64,000 nt of DNA from Sphingomonas jeddahensis (lineage in GTDB: Bacteria > Pseudomonadota > Alphaproteobacteria > Sphingomonadales > Sphingomonadaceae), in assembly GCF_001981525.1 (NCBI RefSeq), contig NZ_MPSB01000006.1:62001-126000 (forward strand), written 5' to 3'. Of the stretch, positions 16,572 to 25,764 are shown piece by piece; position 1 is the stretch's first letter, and each line of letters opens with the position of its first letter. Below the pieces are notes generated by a model. It saw only the letters and a program-made list of their open reading frames with translations. It made no database searches and was not told the origin of the DNA. A program made the position numbers and the translations under genes.

Positions 16572-16663
16572 GCGATACAATCCCTCTGATACCAGCGTCG
16601 TGCGCCGTGTCGCCTAACGCGACAGGAGGGGCAAGCGCCGCACCCGGAAACGTTTACACGCAA

Positions 16664-16694
16664 GAAAAAAGGCCGACCCCGAAAGGGATCGGCC
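16664..16694 (-). terminator. Intrinsic terminator on minus strand, possible small transcript
   Basis: GGCCGA at 16671-16676 pairs with TCGGCC at 16689-16694, CCC pairs with GGG, and a GAAA loop is enclosed. Read on the minus strand a run of six T residues follows at 16670-16665. No minus-strand gene is annotated immediately upstream. It may end a short RNA or a tiny frame (26 codons, roughly 16706-16786). It cannot belong to the DUF808 gene, which starts further on. Confidence 0.65.
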
Positions 16695-16769
16695 ATGAAA
16701 GTTTTTAGGAGAGGATGCCTGAAAGGCGTGGTCCTTGTGCATCGCAGCATAATTTGCCGCAAGTGCAAA

Positions 16770-16797
16770 GGTATTCATACCGCATGCATTTGATGCA
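16770..16797. promoter_or_regulatory. Two adjacent perfect palindromes upstream of ptrB
   Basis: GGTATTCATACC (16770-16781) and TGCATTTGATGCA (16785-16797) are two perfect inverted repeats within 28 bp in an AT-richer gap. They lie about 50 bp before the oligopeptidase B start and upstream of the minus-strand terminator. Operator-like function is inferred only from symmetry. Confidence 0.4.
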
Positions 16798-16846
16798 ATC
16801 GTCGGCGATACATCGACTTGGCGCCGAGGCAGGGTAAGGAAGGGGA

Positions 16847-18904
16847 ATGACGCTTTCTCCTCCCGTTGCCGCGACCCGCCCGCATCGTTTTTCCGCCCAT
16901 GGCGTGACGATCGACGATCCTTGGGCGTGGCTGAAGGATGCCAATTACCCCGATGTGAGCGACCCGGAGGTGCTCGCCTATCTCGAGGCCGAGAACGCCT
17001 ATTTCGAGGCGGTGATGGCGCCGCACCAGCCGCTGATCGACCGGCTGTACGAAGAGATGAAGGCGCGCATCAAGGAAGACGAATCGTCGGTGCCGCAAAA
17101 GGACGGGGATTGGCTGTACTGGACCGCGTTCGAGACCGGCGGCCAATATCGCAAATGGTGGCGCAAGCCGGTCGCCGGCGGGCCAGACGAATTGCTGCTC
17201 GACGAGCCGGCGCTGGCCGAGGGCAAGGAATATTTCCGGCTGGGCGCGTTTGCCGTGTCCAACGATGCGACCAAGCTGGCCTATGCGATCGACGACAATG
17301 GCTCCGAACGCTTCACCATATATGTGAAGGACCTCGCCACCGGTGACCTGCTGCCCGACACGATCCCGGGCATGCTGTCCGACATCGTGTGGACCGCCGA
17401 TGACACGGGTTTTCTTTATGGCCTCGCCAACAAGGAATGGCGCACCGACAATGCCCGGCTGCACCGGCTGGGCACCGATCCCGCCGAGGACGTCGAGCTC
17501 TATCATGAGGATGACGAAGGCTATCGCGTCGCCGTGGCGGAGACTAGCGACCGGCGTTGGATCGTCATCGGCACCGGCGATCACGTGACCAGCGAAGTAC
17601 GGCTGCTCCCCGCCACCGATCCGCTTGCGAAGCCGATCCTTGTCGCCCCGCGTCAGCCGGGCCGCGAATATGATGTCGAGACGCATGGCGACACGCTCTT
17701 CATCCATACCAACGATGTGGATCCGATGTGGCGGCTCGTCACCGCCCCGATCACTGCCCCGGGCGAGTGGACCGAGCTGATCGCGCCCGATCGCCATTTC
17801 TACATGACCGGTGTCGAATGCTACCGCGACTTCTTCGTCGTGGAAGGGCGTAGGGATGGGCTCGATCAGGTCGCCATTCACCGCTACGACGCGCCGACCG
17901 TGGCGGAGCCGATCGCCTTCCCCGAGGCGAGCTACGCCGCCGGTCTGGGCGACAATCCCGAATATGACATGACGGTGCTGCGCATCGGCTATGAATCGAT
18001 GGTCACGCCCGGCACCGTCTATGATTATGATGTCGCCACGCGCGAACTGACGATCCTCAAGGTGCAGGAAATCCCTTCCGGCTATGATGGGGACAGATAT
18101 CGTACCGAGCGGCTGCACATCGCCGCGCGCGACGGCACGCAGGTGCCCGTCTCGATCGTCTATCCTGCGGACTTTCCGAAGGACGGCAGCCGGCCGTTGT
18201 TCCTTTATGCCTATGGCGCCTACGGCCATGCCATCCCGCCGGGCTTCTCGACCGGACGATTGAGCCTCCTCGATCGCGGCTTTGCCTATGCCATCGCGCA
18301 TATCCGCGGCGGCGACGATCTCGGGCAGCAATGGTATCATGACGGCAAGCTCGCCAAGCGGACCAACACCTTCACCGATTTCGTCGATGTCGCGCGCGGG
18401 CTGATCGAGCAGCGCTGGACCAGCGAGGGGCGGATCGCGATCGCCGGGCGTTCGGCGGGCGGCGAGCTGATGGGGGCGGTGGTCAATTCCGATCCCGAGC
18501 TGTGGGGCGCGGTGATCGCCGACGTGCCGTTCGTCGATGTGCTCAACACGATGATGGACGATAGTCTGCCGCTGACGCCGGGCGAATGGCCCGAATGGGG
18601 CAATCCGATCACCGATCCAGCTGCCTTCCAGCTGATCCGCAGCTACAGCCCGTATGACAATGTTCGAGCGCAGGATTACCCGCCCTTGTTCATCTCTGGC
18701 GGGCTCAACGATCCGCGCGTGACCTATTGGGAGCCGGCGAAATGGGCGGCGAAGCTCCGCGCCACCAAGACGGACGATAATGTGCTGCTGCTCAAGACAA
18801 ACATGGGCGCGGGGCATGGCGGCAAGTCCGGCCGGTTCGAGAGCTTGCGCGAGGCGGCGGAGGAACATGCCTTCGTGCTGTGGCAATTGGGCGTGGAGGG
18901 GTGA
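16847..18904 (+). CDS. ptrB: Oligopeptidase B (S9 family serine peptidase)
   Basis: This 685-residue protein has the family's two parts: an N-terminal beta-propeller region (about 70-420) and a C-terminal alpha/beta-hydrolase domain. The catalytic triad is readable: Ser536 in AGRSAGGEL, Asp622 in GGLNDPRV, and His657 in GAGHGGKSGR. The enzyme cleaves short peptides after basic residues in the cytoplasm or periplasm. No signal peptide is seen. The start has an AAGGAAGGGG ribosome site. Its neighbours suggest no operon. Confidence 0.93.
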   Translation: MTLSPPVAATRPHRFSAHGVTIDDPWAWLKDANYPDVSDPEVLAYLEAENAYFEAVMAPHQPLIDRLYEEMKARIKEDESSVPQKDGDWLYWTAFETGGQYRKWWRKPVAGGPDELLLDEPALAEGKEYFRLGAFAVSNDATKLAYAIDDNGSERFTIYVKDLATGDLLPDTIPGMLSDIVWTADDTGFLYGLANKEWRTDNARLHRLGTDPAEDVELYHEDDEGYRVAVAETSDRRWIVIGTGDHVTSEVRLLPATDPLAKPILVAPRQPGREYDVETHGDTLFIHTNDVDPMWRLVTAPITAPGEWTELIAPDRHFYMTGVECYRDFFVVEGRRDGLDQVAIHRYDAPTVAEPIAFPEASYAAGLGDNPEYDMTVLRIGYESMVTPGTVYDYDVATRELTILKVQEIPSGYDGDRYRTERLHIAARDGTQVPVSIVYPADFPKDGSRPLFLYAYGAYGHAIPPGFSTGRLSLLDRGFAYAIAHIRGGDDLGQQWYHDGKLAKRTNTFTDFVDVARGLIEQRWTSEGRIAIAGRSAGGELMGAVVNSDPELWGAVIADVPFVDVLNTMMDDSLPLTPGEWPEWGNPITDPAAFQLIRSYSPYDNVRAQDYPPLFISGGLNDPRVTYWEPAKWAAKLRATKTDDNVLLLKTNMGAGHGGKSGRFESLREAAEEHAFVLWQLGVEG

Positions 18905-18948
18905 GGACGGCGCGTCTCGGTTTTGCAGGCGGTCGGCCCGACCCACAT

Positions 18949-19058
18949 CGTCGTCCCGGACTTGATCCGGGATCCAACTCTCAACGGGCGCTGCCGCTTT
19001 CCAATCCAGCCGCAGCGCTCGCGGCACCATGGATCACGGATCAAGTCCGGGATGACGG
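18949..19058. repeat. REP-like palindrome pair
   Basis: GTCCCGGACTTGATCCGGGA near 18952 and, inverted, TCAAGTCCGGGATGACG ending at 19058 bracket a short spacer. This fills most of the 18905-19106 gap, which has no gene. Confidence 0.8.
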
Positions 19059-19106
19059 CGCGAACGGGTCGGCGGTCGGGGATCCGTCCATGGCCGGCGC
19101 ATTGAG

Positions 19107-19667
19107 TTGACCATCGAAGCGATCATCGCCCGCTGGGGCGTCGCAGCGGTATTCGCTGGTGCCATGCTGGAGGGCGAAACCGCGGTGATCGCGGGCGGGC
19201 TGATCGCGCACCAGGGGCTGATCGCCTGGCCGCTCGCGCTCGCTGCGGCGGCGCTGGGTTCGTTCCTAGCCGATCAATTCTTCTTCGCCGCCGGCCGCCG
19301 CTATCGCGACCGCCCGCTGGTGCAGCGCTGGATCGGCAAGCGCGCCTTTGCCAAGGCGCTGCAATTGCTCGAACGCTATCCCACCGGCTTCATCTTCGCC
19401 TTCCGATTTCTCTATGGTTTCCGCACCGTCAGCCCGATCGCGATCGGCACCAGCCAGGTTCCGGCATCGCGTTTCCTCGCGATCAACGGCATTGCCGCGT
19501 TCGTCTGGGCGGCGCTGTTCACCGGGCTTGGCTATTGGTTCGGCGAGGCGGTGACCGAGATGGCGGGGCGGCTGCGGCCCAGCCGGCATACCTTGCTGAT
19601 GGGGGTGGCAGTGCTGGGCGGCGGTTTCGCGCTGTTTCAGATCGTGCGATGGTGGCGCACGCGATGA
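19107..19667 (+). CDS. DedA family membrane protein
   Basis: This 186-residue protein is read from a TTG at 19107; no ATG fits, so the exact start is uncertain. It has four to five hydrophobic segments and the DedA pattern: an acidic residue in the first helix (GAMLEGETAVIAGG), a G-x-x-x-x-D segment (LGSFLADQFFF), and FAFRFLYGFRTVSPIAIG. DedA proteins are inner-membrane lipid scramblases or transporters, some of which recycle undecaprenyl phosphate. Its 3' end overlaps the thioesterase start by 4 bp, so the two are co-translated. Confidence 0.85.
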   Translation: MTIEAIIARWGVAAVFAGAMLEGETAVIAGGLIAHQGLIAWPLALAAAALGSFLADQFFFAAGRRYRDRPLVQRWIGKRAFAKALQLLERYPTGFIFAFRFLYGFRTVSPIAIGTSQVPASRFLAINGIAAFVWAALFTGLGYWFGEAVTEMAGRLRPSRHTLLMGVAVLGGGFALFQIVRWWRTR

Positions 19668-20065
19668 CCTTCACGACCAGCTTCACCGCCGCGCCCGACG
19701 ACATCGATGAACTCGGCCACGTCAACAATGCCGTGTGGGTGCGCTGGATCCAAGATCTCGCCGTGGCGCATTGGGACGCGGTCGCGCCGGCCGAGCACCG
19801 CGAGGCGTTCGTGTGGGTCGTGACCCGACACGAGATCGATTATCGCGGCAATCTCGTCGTCGGCGGCCGTGCGAGCGGGGAGACGTGGGTGCCCGAACCG
19901 CCACGCGGCGCGCGCTTCGATCGCCATTTCCGCTTCACCGGAGAGGATGGGCGCGTGCTTGTCGAAGGTGTCACCACCTGGGCGATGCTCGACCGCGCCA
20001 GCGGGCGGCTGGTGCGCATCCGTCCGGAGGTGGCGGCACCTTTCTTCGACGGCATGCCTGAATGA
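19664..20065 (+). CDS. Acyl-CoA/acyl-ACP thioesterase (hotdog fold)
   Basis: This 133-residue protein starts at the ATG inside the DedA stop. The 4HBT signature is visible: APDDIDELGHVNNAVWVRWIQD with the catalytic-type Asp/Asn region, followed by HEIDYRGNLVVGG. Such proteins hydrolyse short acyl- or hydroxybenzoyl-CoA thioesters. The 3' end overlaps the next gene by 4 bp. Three genes (DedA, thioesterase, FAD oxidase) are thus chained by ATGA overlaps. The physiological substrate is unknown. Confidence 0.85.
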   Translation: MTFTTSFTAAPDDIDELGHVNNAVWVRWIQDLAVAHWDAVAPAEHREAFVWVVTRHEIDYRGNLVVGGRASGETWVPEPPRGARFDRHFRFTGEDGRVLVEGVTTWAMLDRASGRLVRIRPEVAAPFFDGMPE

Positions 20066-21171
20066 TCCTCCCCCGTCGGCAGTTGCTGGCTGCCGCGCCG
20101 CTGCTGTTGCCCGCCTGCACCGTGTCACGCCCCCGCGCGGCCGCCGCCGCGCCCGCCTGCCTGCCGCGGGTGCACGTCGCGCCGGAACGGGTCATCCGCA
20201 CGATCGCGGGCTTGCGGCCGTATCGCGCCTCCGGCTTCGTGGTGCGGGCCGATCGGCTCGACGACAAGAAGATCGTGCACAATTACGGCCATGGCGGCGC
20301 CGGCATTACCCTGTCGTGGGGCACGTCGCGGCTGGCGATCGACCTTGGCCTGCCGGGCCATGCCGGGCCGGTTGCGGTGCTCGGCGCGGGCATCATGGGG
20401 CTGACCACCGCCCGATTGTGCCAGGAGGCGGGCTATCAGGTGACGCTGTATGCCAAGGCGCGGCCGCCGCACACCACGTCCAACATCGCGGGCGGGCAGT
20501 GGGAGCCGGCGAGCCATTTCGCCGAGGAGGCGGTGACCCCGGCATGGCGCGATCAATATGCCCGCGCGCTGGATTACAGCTGGCGGCGATTCCAGATCAT
20601 GGTCGGCGACGATTACGGCATTCGCTGGGTGCCGACCTACCAGCAGACCGGGACGCCGCCGGGACAGCCGCAGGCGCTGGCGCGCTACATGCCCGGCCTG
20701 CACTATCTGGATCGCGCCGCGCATCCGTTTCCGATCGACGGCCATGTCATCCGTTTCGACACCATGTATGCCGAGACGGGGCGGTTGCTGCGCAAGCTGG
20801 AACAGGACGTGCTGATCGCCGGCGGCACGATCGTGGCGCGCGATCTCGCGACGCAGGCTGATGTCGCCGCCTTGCCCGAGCGGCTGGTGTTCAACTGCAC
20901 CGGGCTGGGCGCTGCCGCCTTGTTCGGTGACGCCGAACTGGTGCCGGTCCGCGGGCAATTGGCGGTGCTGCTGCCGCAGCCCGAGGTGCGCTACGCCTTT
21001 GGCGGACGGATGGGCTATATGTTCCCGCGCGCCGACGGCATCCTGTGCGGCGGCACGTTCGAGAAGGGCGAATATGCGGCCGAGCCGCAGCCCGACGATA
21101 TCAACCGCATCCTGTCGCGCCATGCCGCCTTTTTCGGTGGATTCCGGTGCGGTGCGGGTCAGGCAGGATAG
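20062..21171 (+). CDS. FAD-dependent D-amino-acid-oxidase-like protein, exported
   Basis: This 369-residue protein begins MILPRRQLLAAAPLLLPAC, combining a twin-arginine-like pair and a lipobox-like LLPAC. It may therefore be an exported lipoprotein carrying bound FAD. The Rossmann motif GPVAVLGAGIMGLTTARLCQ is unusually far into the protein (about residue 110) because a preceding segment (KIVHNYGHGGAGITLSWG) resembles the C-terminal flavin-contact region of D-amino-acid oxidases. The FAD fold thus looks circularly rearranged. The end (CGGTFEKGEY...HAAFFGG) fits the family. The substrate is not established. Confidence 0.8.
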   Translation: MILPRRQLLAAAPLLLPACTVSRPRAAAAAPACLPRVHVAPERVIRTIAGLRPYRASGFVVRADRLDDKKIVHNYGHGGAGITLSWGTSRLAIDLGLPGHAGPVAVLGAGIMGLTTARLCQEAGYQVTLYAKARPPHTTSNIAGGQWEPASHFAEEAVTPAWRDQYARALDYSWRRFQIMVGDDYGIRWVPTYQQTGTPPGQPQALARYMPGLHYLDRAAHPFPIDGHVIRFDTMYAETGRLLRKLEQDVLIAGGTIVARDLATQADVAALPERLVFNCTGLGAAALFGDAELVPVRGQLAVLLPQPEVRYAFGGRMGYMFPRADGILCGGTFEKGEYAAEPQPDDINRILSRHAAFFGGFRCGAGQAG

Positions 21172-21216
21172 CTTTTGCCGGAGCGGCGTTTCCCCCTTGG
21201 AACGGCAGGAGCGGCG

Positions 21217-21978
21217 ATGCAGGGCGTTTGGGGAGCAGGCTTCTGGGGCGCGGTGGGCGGATCGGCGCTGGTGCTGGGCGCGGCGATCGCCTGGATTGCC
21301 TCGCTGCCGCAGCGGCTGATCGCGGCGATCATGGCGATCGGATCGGGCGTGCTGATCTCCGCCGTCGCGTTCGACCTGATGGACGAGGCGTTCGAACAGG
21401 GCGGGTTCGATTCCACCGCGATCGGATTCCTCGGCGGGGCGGTGATCTACACCGCGGCGAACATCATTGTGTCGCGGCGCGGCGCGCGGCACCGCAAGCG
21501 TTCGGGCTCCAATCCCGATGCGCGGCAGCCGCATGCGGAGGCGAGTTCGGGCGTGGCGATCGCGATCGGCGCGCTGCTCGACGGGATCCCCGAATCGATC
21601 GTAATCGGCGTCAGCCTGCTCGACGGCGGCGGGGTTAATGCGGTGACCGTCGCGGCGGTGTTCCTGTCCAACGTGCCCGAGGGCCTGTCGAGCGCGGCGG
21701 GAATGAAGAAGGCTGGGCGAAGCGCGGCCTATGTGTTCGGCGTGTGGGGCGGGATCGCGCTCGCATCCGGCGTGGCGGCGATGATCGGCAATGTCGCGCT
21801 GGCGGGCGCCAGCCCCGATGCGATCGCCGCCGTCACCGCGCTGGCCGCGGGAGCGATCCTGGCGATGCTGGTCGACACGATGATCCCCGAGGCGACCGAG
21901 GCGACGCATGATTATTCGGGGCTGATCGCCGTTACGGGTTTCCTGCTGGCGTTTGTTCTGTCCAAATCGGGCGGCTGA
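21217..21978 (+). CDS. ZIP family metal transporter
   Basis: This 253-residue protein starts at the ATG at 21217 with an AGGAG ribosome site; the longer open frame at 21175 has no such site. Seven to eight hydrophobic helices are present. Diagnostic ZIP motifs are GALLDGIPESIVIG and SNVPEGLSSA, which carry the metal-binding Asp/Glu/Asn residues in helices IV and V. ZIP proteins import Zn, Fe or Mn. The histidine-containing loop between helices III and IV (RHRKRSGSNPDARQPHAEAS) is short. No metal-responsive element is evident upstream. Confidence 0.88.
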   Translation: MQGVWGAGFWGAVGGSALVLGAAIAWIASLPQRLIAAIMAIGSGVLISAVAFDLMDEAFEQGGFDSTAIGFLGGAVIYTAANIIVSRRGARHRKRSGSNPDARQPHAEASSGVAIAIGALLDGIPESIVIGVSLLDGGGVNAVTVAAVFLSNVPEGLSSAAGMKKAGRSAAYVFGVWGGIALASGVAAMIGNVALAGASPDAIAAVTALAAGAILAMLVDTMIPEATEATHDYSGLIAVTGFLLAFVLSKSGG

Positions 21979-22000
21979 GCCATCGCGACTTGAACTCGCC

Positions 22001-22100
22001 GCACGGTTGCGGCTAAGCAGCACGCCATTCGCAAGGACCCGGTGCAACCCCGGGTGGCTATCCCGGCCGCCGATCCGCCGGGCAACTCGCACATGTTTCC
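22001..22100 (+). promoter_or_regulatory. Structured 5' leader of sulP, candidate cis-regulatory RNA
   Basis: Three nested or adjacent hairpins can be drawn upstream of the SulP start. TTGCG (22007-22011) pairs with CGCAA (22030-22034). ACCCGG (22037-22042) pairs with CCGGGT (22050-22055). CCCGGC (22062-22067) pairs with GCCGGG (22077-22082). The motif GCAAC recurs at 22044 and 22082, and GGTGGCTA links two stems. The layout resembles a riboswitch aptamer. Position before a sulphate-type transporter brings to mind the sul1 RNA motif, but I cannot confirm a match. Confidence 0.45.
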
Positions 22101-22157
22101 TGATCCGGCGCCCTCCATGGTGCGCCCGTGTCCGTGTGCGTTGTTCTCCACAGGCCC

Positions 22158-23642
22158 ATGACCGCATTATCCCGTTACCGGACCGAATGGTTCGCCAGCG
22201 CCGCCGAGGCGCGCCGCGACGTGCTCGCCGGCATCGTCGTTTCCCTTGCGCTGATCCCCGAGGCGATCGGCTTTTCCATCATTGCGGGCGTCGACCCACG
22301 CGTCGGCCTGTACGCCTCCGTAGCGATCGCGATCGTCATCTCGCTGCTCGGCGGGCGGCCCGCGATGATCTCCGCCGCGACCGCCGCGGTCGCCGTGGTG
22401 GTGATCCCGCTGGTGCGCGACCATGGTGTAGACTACCTGTTCGCGGCGACGATCCTGATGGCGGTGATCCAGATCGCCGCGGGGCTGCTGCGGCTCGATC
22501 TGTTGATGCAATTCGTGTCGCGATCGGTGATCACCGGCTTCGTCAACGCGCTGGCGATCCTGATCTTCATGGCGCAATTGCCGCAATTCGGCGGCGTGAC
22601 CTGGCATACTTATGCCATGGTCGCGGCGGGCCTTGCGATCATCTATCTGGTGCCACGCGTGACCAAAGCCGTGCCGTCGCCGCTGGTGGCGATCATCGTG
22701 CTGGCCGTGGCGAGCATCGCGCTGGGCCTGCCGGTGCGCACGGTGGGCGACATGGGGCGCCTGCCCGAGGGGCTGCCCAGCCTGACGCTGCCGAACGTGC
22801 CGCTGACGCTGGATACGCTGCGCATCATCCTGCCCTATTCGCTGACCATGGCGGCGGTGGGCCTGCTCGAATCGTTGCTGACCGCGCAGATCGTCGACGA
22901 CATGACCGAGACGGACAGCAACAAGCGCCGCGAATGTATCGGGCAGGGCGGCGCCAACATCGCCGCCGCGCTGGTCGGCGGCATGGGTGGGTGCGCGATG
23001 ATCGGCCAATCGGTGATCAACGTCACCTCGGGCGGGCGCAAGCGGCTGTCAACCTTTGTGGCGGGCGCGTTTCTGCTGTTCCTGCTCGCGGTGCTCGGCC
23101 CGGTGGTAGGGCGGATCCCGATGCCGGCGTTGGTCGCGGTGATGATCATGGTATCGATCGGCACCTTCAGCTGGAACTCGATTCCCAACCTGCGCCGCCA
23201 TCCGCCGACGTCCTCGATCGTGATGCTGGTGACGGTTGCCGTGGTGGTTGCAACGCATGATTTGGCGCAGGGCGTGCTCGCTGGTGTGCTGCTGTCTGGC
23301 ATTTTCTTTGCCGGCAAGGTGCAGCGGATGTTCACGGTTGAGCGGACGCCGGGCGCGGACGGGGTGACGTATCGGGTCGCGGGGGAGATCTTCTTCGCCT
23401 CGGTCGATCGCTTCACGCGCGCGTTCCAACCGGAAGCGGGGCAGGCCGTGACGATCGATGTGTCGGCGGCGCATTTCTGGGACATTTCGGGGGTCGGCGC
23501 GCTAGACAAGATCGTCGCACGGCTGCGGCGCGAAGGGTCGCCGGTGCAGGTGATCGGTTACAATCGCGCCAGCGCCGACCTGGTCGATCGCTTCGCCATG
23601 CACGACAAGACGGGGGTGGAACTGGGCGTGGTGCCGCACTGA
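22158..23642 (+). CDS. SulP family inorganic anion transporter
   Basis: This is a 494-residue protein from the ATG at 22158. Residues about 25-390 form 10-12 transmembrane helices with the SulP marks [32 protein letters not shown] and [25 protein letters not shown]-terminal STAS domain follows ([21 protein letters not shown]). SulP proteins carry sulphate, bicarbonate or similar anions, and the substrate cannot be chosen from sequence. The leader of about 180 bases ahead of the start carries a candidate RNA element. Confidence 0.9.
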   Translation: MTALSRYRTEWFASAAEARRDVLAGIVVSLALIPEAIGFSIIAGVDPRVGLYASVAIAIVISLLGGRPAMISAATAAVAVVVIPLVRDHGVDYLFAATILMAVIQIAAGLLRLDLLMQFVSRSVITGFVNALAILIFMAQLPQFGGVTWHTYAMVAAGLAIIYLVPRVTKAVPSPLVAIIVLAVASIALGLPVRTVGDMGRLPEGLPSLTLPNVPLTLDTLRIILPYSLTMAAVGLLESLLTAQIVDDMTETDSNKRRECIGQGGANIAAALVGGMGGCAMIGQSVINVTSGGRKRLSTFVAGAFLLFLLAVLGPVVGRIPMPALVAVMIMVSIGTFSWNSIPNLRRHPPTSSIVMLVTVAVVVATHDLAQGVLAGVLLSGIFFAGKVQRMFTVERTPGADGVTYRVAGEIFFASVDRFTRAFQPEAGQAVTIDVSAAHFWDISGVGALDKIVARLRREGSPVQVIGYNRASADLVDRFAMHDKTGVELGVVPH

Positions 23643-23714
23643 ACCGCATGGTCTGCCGTGCGCCAGTGCAGATCGTGAACCATTAGGTCAGCAGTTGCTG
23701 ATAAACGGCGGCAC

Positions 23715-24842
23715 ATGGGCAGGCACGCGCAAGCCGGGATACGGGCACAGATCATTGACGCCGATGCAGCCGCCACATGGCGCGACGCATGGTGTCGGCT
23801 CGCGGCGGAAGCTGGAACGGCCAATCCCTTCTATGCCCCCGATGGAGTCGCCGCTGGCATGTTGCTGCCGGAGGCGCAGCGCCCGCGTCTGTTGCTGGTG
23901 TGGGATGCGGATACGCTGATCGGATTGTTGCCGATCGCTGCGCAGCGCCGGCGCGGCGTGGCGATCAGCGTTGAGAACTGGGATCAGCGGCTCCGCGCCC
24001 TCGGCGAGCCGCTGGTACTTCCCGGGCGGGAGCCGGAGTTCTGGCGGGCGGCGCTCGATTGCGCAGGGCGACTGCCGGGCTGGTGGCTACGGCTGTCGGC
24101 GCTGGACCCGCACAGCCCGGCGACGCGCGCGTTGGTCGCTCTGCTGCGAGCGAGCGGGCGGCCGTGCTACGAGACGCGTGCTTATGAGCGGGCGGTGCTG
24201 CTGCACGGCCTGACCAGCGAGCAACACGCGGCGCAGCACATCCGCGGTAAGGTGTTGAAAGAACATCGGCGGCTGCGCGCTCGGCTGGCGGATCGCGGAG
24301 AGTTGAGGTTCGAGCGGCTAAGCGGTGATGCGACTGTCGCGCCTTGGATCGATGATCTGTTCCGTCTCGAAGAGACCGGGTGGAAGGGGCGCGAGGGTGT
24401 CGCGGCGTCGGCTGATGCGGGCACCGAAGCGTGTTTTCGCCGCATGATCGAGAGCGCGCATGCCGCGGGCGATCTCGACTTCCATCGCATGACCGTCGGC
24501 GGACAGGTGATCGCGATGCTCGCCAACCTGGAGCGCGGGGGAGAGGCTTTCCAGCTCAAGATCGCCTATGACGAGGAATGGGCGAGCTTTTCCCCCGGGG
24601 TGCTGATCGAAATGGCGTATCTCACCTATGCGCTGGACAAGCGCGGACTGGCGCGGGTCGACAGTTGCGCGCGGGCCGGACATCCGATGATCGACCGGAT
24701 CTGGCCCGAGCGGCGGCGGATCGTGTCGCTGATCGTGCCGCATGCGACGCCCTGGTCTCGGCTGATCTGCCGCGCGCAGATGGCGTGGCGTGCGCGGCGG
24801 CAACCTCAGCTTAACCGCGACATGGGAGATTCGAAGACATGA
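23715..24842 (+). CDS. BioF2-like GNAT acyltransferase
   Basis: This 375-residue protein is built like the BioF2/FemAB-type acetyltransferases (double GNAT fold). It has an N-terminal half with LLLVWDADTLIGLLPIA, then a basic helix (HIRGKVLKEHRRLRARL), EETGWKGREGV, and a C-terminal GNAT half. EETGWKGREG is the family's most recognisable mark. It lacks membrane segments. These enzymes often modify exopolysaccharide or glycolipids. It overlaps the next gene by 4 bp and sits at the left edge of the polysaccharide locus. Confidence 0.8.
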   Translation: MGRHAQAGIRAQIIDADAAATWRDAWCRLAAEAGTANPFYAPDGVAAGMLLPEAQRPRLLLVWDADTLIGLLPIAAQRRRGVAISVENWDQRLRALGEPLVLPGREPEFWRAALDCAGRLPGWWLRLSALDPHSPATRALVALLRASGRPCYETRAYERAVLLHGLTSEQHAAQHIRGKVLKEHRRLRARLADRGELRFERLSGDATVAPWIDDLFRLEETGWKGREGVAASADAGTEACFRRMIESAHAAGDLDFHRMTVGGQVIAMLANLERGGEAFQLKIAYDEEWASFSPGVLIEMAYLTYALDKRGLARVDSCARAGHPMIDRIWPERRRIVSLIVPHATPWSRLICRAQMAWRARRQPQLNRDMGDSKT

Positions 24843-25732
24843 CCGGCTTCACCTGCTTCGCGCCCGATGGCCTTCGGGAATTCGCCGCCGCTTATCCCGG
24901 CGACGCAGCGCCGGTTCGGCACCAGTTGCACGACCATGCCCTTTTCCAGCTGGAGGCGCTGGCGGCACTTGCCGAGCGGCTCCCTGCGTCGCACGTCGAG
25001 CAAAACCTCGGCAACCTCGCGGTGGACCAGCGCCCCGACGCGATCCAGCGCGCGGCGATGTCGCCGGGCGAGATCGTGCGCACGATCGCGGACAATGGAT
25101 GCTGGATGGTGCTGAAAAAGGTCGATGTGGATCCGGCCTATGCGGCGTTGATCGACGCCTGCCTTGCCGAGATCGCGCCTGCCGTGACGCCAGCGACGGG
25201 CGCGTACAAGCGGCGCGAGGCGTTCATCTTCCTGTCCGCGCCCAATTCGGTGACGCCCTTCCACATGGATCCGGAGCATAACATCCTGCTCCAGATCGCA
25301 GGCAGCAAGACGATGCGCACCTATCCGGCGGGCGACCTGTCGATCGTGCCGCAAGAGGTGCACGAGGCGTTCCATCGCGGCGGCGTGCATCGCAACATGC
25401 GGCATGACCCCGCCTTCGATGCCAAGGCGCGCGATTTCGTGATGGGGCCCGGCGAGGCGGTGTACGTGCCGGTCAAGGCGCCGCATTGGGTGCAGAACGG
25501 GCCGGTGCCGTCGATCTCGTTCAGCATCACGTGGCGGTCGCGGATGAGCGACGGCGAGGCGCGGCTCCATCGGGTGAACCAGCGGATGCGCGGGCTCGGG
25601 CTTCAGCCGGGAGTGCCGGGGGCATCGCCGGGGGTAGACGCAGCAAAGGTGGCGGGGCACCGGGCGTTCAAGGGCGCAGTGGCGGCGGCGCGGCGGGTAG
25701 TTGGCCGGGAGCGGGATCGCGCGGCCTATTGA
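24839..25732 (+). CDS. Cupin-like (JmjC-type) protein
   Basis: This 297-residue protein starts within the stop of the acyltransferase. The central domain has a double-stranded beta-helix with an iron-binding HMD motif (His142, Asp144 in TPFHMDPEHN) and a distal His216 in KAPHWVQNG. This is the H-x-D...H set of 2-oxoglutarate/Fe(II) hydroxylases of the JmjC/cupin_8 type. FHMDPEHNILLQIAGSK is characteristic. Coupling to the acyltransferase suggests a role in polysaccharide or protein modification, but this is inference. Confidence 0.8.
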   Translation: MTGFTCFAPDGLREFAAAYPGDAAPVRHQLHDHALFQLEALAALAERLPASHVEQNLGNLAVDQRPDAIQRAAMSPGEIVRTIADNGCWMVLKKVDVDPAYAALIDACLAEIAPAVTPATGAYKRREAFIFLSAPNSVTPFHMDPEHNILLQIAGSKTMRTYPAGDLSIVPQEVHEAFHRGGVHRNMRHDPAFDAKARDFVMGPGEAVYVPVKAPHWVQNGPVPSISFSITWRSRMSDGEARLHRVNQRMRGLGLQPGVPGASPGVDAAKVAGHRAFKGAVAAARRVVGRERDRAAY

Positions 25733-25764
25733 AGGGGTGGCCGAACGGATTGCGGAACCAGGCA

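Noticed and set aside
16775..19030. 751-codon open frame on the minus strand
   Set aside because: It is antisense to ptrB, with composition typical of a complementary-frame shadow.
22037..22060. Possible cobalamin riboswitch core (GGTGCAAC-like)
   Set aside because: Only a short stretch resembles the B12 box; the other conserved helices and the kissing loop are missing.
20125..22167. 680-codon open frame on the minus strand
   Set aside because: It is antisense to the oxidase and ZIP genes; Arg/His-rich with no motifs.
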